Position numbers and translations under genes: made by a program. Shown one piece after another: positions 60,974 to 64,000 of a DNA stretch of 64,000 bases. Each line of letters starts with the position of its first letter. Position 1 is the stretch's first letter. This stretch comes from Defluviimonas aquaemixtae. Its GTDB lineage: Bacteria; Pseudomonadota; Alphaproteobacteria; Rhodobacterales; Rhodobacteraceae. Location of the stretch: assembly GCF_900302475.1 (NCBI RefSeq), contig NZ_OMOQ01000003.1, positions 186,001 through 250,000 of the forward strand. Direction: 5' to 3'. The notes below the pieces were generated by a model, which saw only the letters and a program-made list of their open reading frames with translations, ran no database searches and was not told the origin of the DNA.

Positions 60974-61750
60974 GAGTGTCTTCCTTAGCAATGGCACCCT
61001 GTCTCGCCGCCACTCATTTCATAGGCGGCACTTGATGGGTGCGGTTTCGGTTTGGATTTCGGCCACAGGAAACGACGCATCGCATCGATGAACCGCCGGC
61101 CGTCGCGGTCTGTCTGTTACTGTTCCCCCCTCTTCAATGACTTACCCAGAACAACTGCCGGTGAATCAACGCCACGCCCCCACCACTGAAAAATCGCTAC
61201 AGAAAACTTCGGTGCATAAACGTCCGGCAAAATACTTGGTCAGAACACGGGCTCTCAAACGAACCCAGACCCAGATGATTGCATCGCGGGGTCGATGCGG
61301 AAAGCTGGACAAAGTGTTAACGGGGCGAGAATTAGTCCGCTCCAGGATCGGCACAGTTGGGACAACTAGTTGACACACAAACGCCTTTTTTCGTTTTGCG
61401 CCACGGCACTGCTTCCTCGTTAGGAGGCGCCAAATGCCCCAAGATCGCAGCGGACCTAACCGAATGGCTAGGTCTCCGGCGATGCCGAGAGAAGGTGGAG
61501 TACGGCAGCACAGCCGGTCGCCGTCGAACGATCAGCATGGAGCTAACTCACTGAGCGGTAAGAGAGCTTCCTCAGTCTCGCTGCTGCTTTGGCTGCGCTC
61601 TCCAGCCTTTGCCTCTCCAAACGGTTAGTAACGAAATCTGTTCGGATTATATGCGAATCGCGCTATGCTACTGTCCGGAAGGAGTTCTTTCAGCGGAGAA
61701 TTTGCAAAAGCCCTATCCAGACAAATTTATTGGGTGAAGGGAACCTATAG
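60974..61750. other. 777-bp region between the repeat gene and the LuxR regulator
   Basis: Divergent control region, richer in A+T than its surroundings. It holds the palindrome CAACTAGTTG (61363-61372) joined to a TTGACA (61370-61375), a small frame with an excellent ribosome site (61434-61628), and a possible -10 TATGCT near 61664 before the LuxR gene. I see no RNA gene of known type. Confidence 0.5.
61434..61628 (+). CDS. Possible small protein (64 residues)
   Basis: AGGAGG at 61422-61427, 6 bp before the ATG, is a perfect ribosome site and the main argument. The product is basic and Ser/Arg/Pro-rich with a short hydrophobic end (SSVSLLLWLRSPAFAS). No relative recognised; it could also be a leader peptide of the LuxR gene 122 bp downstream. 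Confidence 0.3.
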   Translation: MPQDRSGPNRMARSPAMPREGGVRQHSRSPSNDQHGANSLSGKRASSVSLLLWLRSPAFASPNG

Positions 61751-62479
61751 ATGTTTGTTGTGAATGGCTCGGGTCTTTCCGACCCGACGAAAATTGACGT
61801 AGAGCACATGCTTTTTATAGGCAGTTCCTGCGTTTTTCCCGATGTGATGTTGCGCCTCGTGCGCGTCGAATTCGAAGGCGTCGATGTCTTGAGGCTCGAC
61901 GGTCTCGATCAGGAGACTACGCTGCCCGAGGCGGCGATGCTCAGGCTCGTGGTCATCGACGATCGGTTCGCCAGGACGGTCGAAGAACGATACGACGAAA
62001 TCCGGCAGCGCTTCGCGGGGGCTCAAATCGCGCTTGCGTATCGTGACGCCAATGTCGCGCGCCGGCTCTTTTCGGCGCAGCAAAGCCAGGGACGGCTGTC
62101 AGGATTGCGCTTCATCCCGATGAACGCGCCGGTGGCGGGCTGGGTCTCGATGCTGCGGCTCCTGCTTGCCGGCGATTTTGTTGTGCCTGGTGACCTCGTT
62201 GCACCCGCAGCAGGCGGCGCCCAAGCCACGCTGATGCAAAACGCCCCCGCCTCAGCAGTTGAAGCCTCACTTACTCAGCGCGAGCTAGAGGTGCTGGACC
62301 GCGTCGCGTTGGGACACCGGAACAAGATCATCGCCGACGATCTTGGGGTGTCGGAACACACGGTGAAGCTTCACATTCACCACATCATCTCGAAGATCGG
62401 CGTGCAGAACCGGACGGCGGCCGCGAACTGGTATCTTGCGCAAAGCCGGACCGACAGGACACCGCGTCCCGAGTCATGA
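61751..62479 (+). CDS. LuxR/CsgD-like transcriptional regulator
   Basis: Regulator of 242 residues. Residues 1-150 resemble a degenerate receiver domain (HMLFIGSSCVFPDVML, LRLVVIDDRF, GLRFIPMNAPVAGWVSMLRLLLAGDFVVPGDLV split) without a convincing phospho-acceptor triad, as in CsgD and VpsT. Residues about 170-235 are a LuxR HTH (LTQRELEVLDRVALGHRNKIIADDLGVSEHTVKLHIHHI split, then ISKIGVQNRTAAANWY). Such proteins often govern matrix or polysaccharide genes. GAAGGGAA precedes the ATG. It overlaps the next gene by 4 bp. Confidence 0.85.
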   Translation: MFVVNGSGLSDPTKIDVEHMLFIGSSCVFPDVMLRLVRVEFEGVDVLRLDGLDQETTLPEAAMLRLVVIDDRFARTVEERYDEIRQRFAGAQIALAYRDANVARRLFSAQQSQGRLSGLRFIPMNAPVAGWVSMLRLLLAGDFVVPGDLVAPAAGGAQATLMQNAPASAVEASLTQRELEVLDRVALGHRNKIIADDLGVSEHTVKLHIHHIISKIGVQNRTAAANWYLAQSRTDRTPRPES

Positions 62480-62976
62480 ACGCGCGCGGTCAAACCACGC
62501 CGTTCGACGATGCGCTGCTTTTGATCGGACGGCTGAACTACACGTGGACAAACACTGAAAGCCTGCTCGTCCACGCCATTGCCGGCCTAGCGCGGACTGA
62601 CAAGGAAACGGCCGTCATCATCTTTCTAACCCTCAATACCATGCGTGCCCGCGTCGATCTCGTCGAGCGCCTCGCCAAGCTCGACCGCATCTCACCACCC
62701 GAGCGCGACCGCGTTCTGACGGCCACACGCAAACTCGTGACGCTTTCGGTCGCACGAAACCGCTACAACCATTCGCTTTATGCCTTCGATCCCGAAACGG
62801 GCGGCGTGCGGACAATCCTCATGCGGATTGCCGACCGCAAGGACGAGATCAAGATGGGCAAGAGCACGGATCTCGACGACTCCGCATTGGATGAGATCAG
62901 GTCAGTGATCGCGGACCTTGGCAAGCTCAACCGAGAGCTCTGGTCGATCATCAGCGATTTCGGGTATCCGGCTTGA
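62476..62976 (+). CDS. Helical protein, function unknown
   Basis: Cytoplasmic protein of 166 residues, mostly alpha-helical by composition (LIGRLNYTWTNTESLLVHAI, RARVDLVERLAKLDRISPPERDRVLTATRKL split, RNRYNHSLYAFDP). RNRYNHSLY is reminiscent of R-x-x-x-x-H motifs of HEPN-like helical bundles, but I would not claim a nuclease. Its ATG overlaps the LuxR stop by 4 bp, so the two genes are coupled. Confidence 0.7.
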   Translation: MNARGQTTPFDDALLLIGRLNYTWTNTESLLVHAIAGLARTDKETAVIIFLTLNTMRARVDLVERLAKLDRISPPERDRVLTATRKLVTLSVARNRYNHSLYAFDPETGGVRTILMRIADRKDEIKMGKSTDLDDSALDEIRSVIADLGKLNRELWSIISDFGYPA

Positions 62977-63304
62977 TTGCCTGGCCGATGCACCGCGGCG
63001 GCCGCGGCGTTGCCGCGAGAAGGGCGATAGCCATGCATGGTTGTCTCGGCGGGGCAAGACTCGCGCAAGCCTTCTGCGGCTAGATTTTTATGCCGCTTTT
63101 CGGCAGACTGACGAAGGGTGGCAGCTGTGGGTGTTGGCGGTGTCCGGCAGGGTGGTCGGGCGACGTCACATGCAAAGTGCGGCTGAAGACAGGTAACGGG
63201 TCTTCGTCCGTATCCGGTGCGGGACTGGATAAGCCGGTCGCGTGATTTCGCCGATTTTGGCGAAGGACGGAGCCCCCACGGCGAATTTGAGGGGGAGAGG
63301 GTTA
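62977..63304. other. Gene-free 328-bp region before the AAA ATPase
   Basis: No credible coding frame in either strand. GGGGGAGAGG at 63290-63299 is the ribosome site of the next gene. GC-rich short inverted repeats occur near 62995-63020 but without a clear role. Confidence 0.5.
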
Positions 63305-64000
63305 TTGGGAACAAATTCCGCGGTCGGTGTTCAGGACGGCCCGTTTTCCGCGACCGGTGACGGTGCCGGAATATACTGGAGCCAAGCCCATGTGCTTGCC
63401 TTCGACCGTCTGGGTTTCGCGATCAAGAGCCGCGCGCCACTGACCGTATTCACCGGAGTGGACGGGACTGGGCGGACGACGCTGCTGCGTGAACTCGTGG
63501 AGCGCAACAAGGAAGATATGCTCATCGGAATGCTGTCTGATCCCGATGAGCTTGCCGGGGCGCCCAGCGCCGCCGTCCTGAGGACTTTTGGCGAGCCTCA
63601 GCCGCCTGCGCCGGAGGAGTATCATCGGGAAGAACTCTCACGGCTTCTCGACGCCTCCGCCGAGGTCGGTTCGACTCCGGTTCTTCTCATCGACGACGCG
63701 GACCGACTGTCGGACGAAACGCTTCGGGCGGTTTGTCGGCTGATCGAAGGCGGTTCCGGAGAGCGGCCCGAAATCAAACTGATCCTGGCCGGACCGCCTG
63801 AACTCTTCGAGTGGCTCTACCGCCGCTCACAGCTTCTTGTCGGCCCGACATTTGAGCTGACCGCGATGTCCAAGGAGGACACCGCGGGTTATGTCGGCCA
63901 CATCTTGAAGTCTGCCGGCATGAAGCCGGGATTGTTCGATGCCGAGGCACTGTCCGAGATCCATCGGCGCACGGGCGGCGTCCCGGTGAAGATTAACGCG
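63305..64000 (+). CDS. ExeA/GspA-like AAA ATPase, N-terminal part
   Basis: Partial protein, 232 residues to the window edge. It resembles ExeA-type AAA ATPases found with secretion and exopolysaccharide genes: IYWSQAHVLAFDRLGFAI near 22-39, a P-loop-like GVDGTGRTT (about 51-59), Walker B VLLIDDADRL, sensor region IKLILAGPPEL and RTGGVPVKINA at the edge. The P-loop Lys is replaced by Arg. The start is TTG at 63305, supported by GGGGGAGAGG 5 bp upstream; no ATG fits. It continues beyond the window. Confidence 0.82.
   Translation, partial: MGTNSAVGVQDGPFSATGDGAGIYWSQAHVLAFDRLGFAIKSRAPLTVFTGVDGTGRTTLLRELVERNKEDMLIGMLSDPDELAGAPSAAVLRTFGEPQPPAPEEYHREELSRLLDASAEVGSTPVLLIDDADRLSDETLRAVCRLIEGGSGERPEIKLILAGPPELFEWLYRRSQLLVGPTFELTAMSKEDTAGYVGHILKSAGMKPGLFDAEALSEIHRRTGGVPVKINA

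Noticed and set aside
59333..60988. 551-codon plus-strand frame
   Set aside because: Antisense to the 682-residue repeat protein. Its Ala/Val/Arg-rich content is the complement of Gly/Asp codons, and no ribosome site precedes it.
62476..62976. HEPN-type toxin coupled to the LuxR gene
   Set aside because: Only a loose R-x4-H resemblance; no antitoxin-like partner and the coupling with a LuxR regulator argues against it.

Overview
The window is 64 kb of GC-rich, densely packed chromosomal DNA from an alphaproteobacterium, most likely a member of the Rhodobacteraceae (Roseobacter/Paracoccaceae group). Pointers are the fabA-fabB-fabI run divergent from an Irr-type Fur regulator, a SAM/SAH riboswitch directly before metK (a class known from Rhodobacterales), cmk next to rpsA and ihfB, the phoH-ybeY-corC-lnt run, and an alphaproteobacterial class II-like AroA. 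I see no rRNA, tRNA, CRISPR array, insertion sequence or prophage gene.

1-20.9 kb is core housekeeping: type II fatty acid synthesis (fabI partial, fabB, fabA), irr, a secreted SH3/DUF1236 protein, miaB, phoH-ybeY-corC-lnt, metK with its riboswitch, trmB, aroA-(membrane protein)-cmk, rpsA, ihfB, lapA and trpF-GNAT-trpB. 23.7-35.6 kb is mixed: DUF2237, pth, rplY, an MFS carrier, an FMN-dependent alpha-hydroxyacid dehydrogenase (lldD-like), trpA, a MoaD/ThiS-like protein coupled to an Asp-box repeat protein, ychF, and a tight three-gene operon (diaminopropionate ammonia-lyase-like, M24 peptidase, Asp/Glu racemase-like).

The accessory material is more unusual. At 20.9-23.7 kb, three secreted low-complexity proteins (Gly-Ser-Glu repeats; two PepSY-like heads with Asp- or Ser/Gly/Asn-rich tails) precede a membrane-anchored LuxR-type regulator, and two of them carry the same TAAACTNNGGTTTA palindrome upstream. 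At 36-40 kb a second set repeats the idea: two divergent secreted proteins that share (GGGN)n tracts, one with a PepSY-like head, flank a concentric palindrome and lead into a PhoPQ-like two-component system. At 39.9-44.4 kb lies a periplasmic dehydrogenase cluster (diheme cytochrome c, soluble PQQ-type sugar dehydrogenase, GMC flavoprotein and its Tat-bearing small subunit).

At 45-51.8 kb a GntR regulator with a perfect 16-bp operator-like palindrome and a GlxA-type AraC regulator precede a Rut-like set: luciferase-type monooxygenase, aldehyde dehydrogenase, RidA, alpha/beta hydrolase and a flavin reductase with an extra C-terminal domain. At 52-61 kb is a complete type I secretion system (NodT-type outer-membrane lipoprotein, HlyD-type adaptor, PrtD-type ABC exporter) encoded with two large Cys-free acidic proteins. 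These two are built on a shared N-x-L-x-N / V-x-G-G / Q-x-N repeat and are likely its substrates. A CsgD-like LuxR regulator and an ExeA-like AAA ATPase with a substituted Walker A lysine follow and run off the window. I consider the type I exporter plus its repeat proteins, with the PepSY/repeat loci, the best candidate for an undescribed surface or matrix system.
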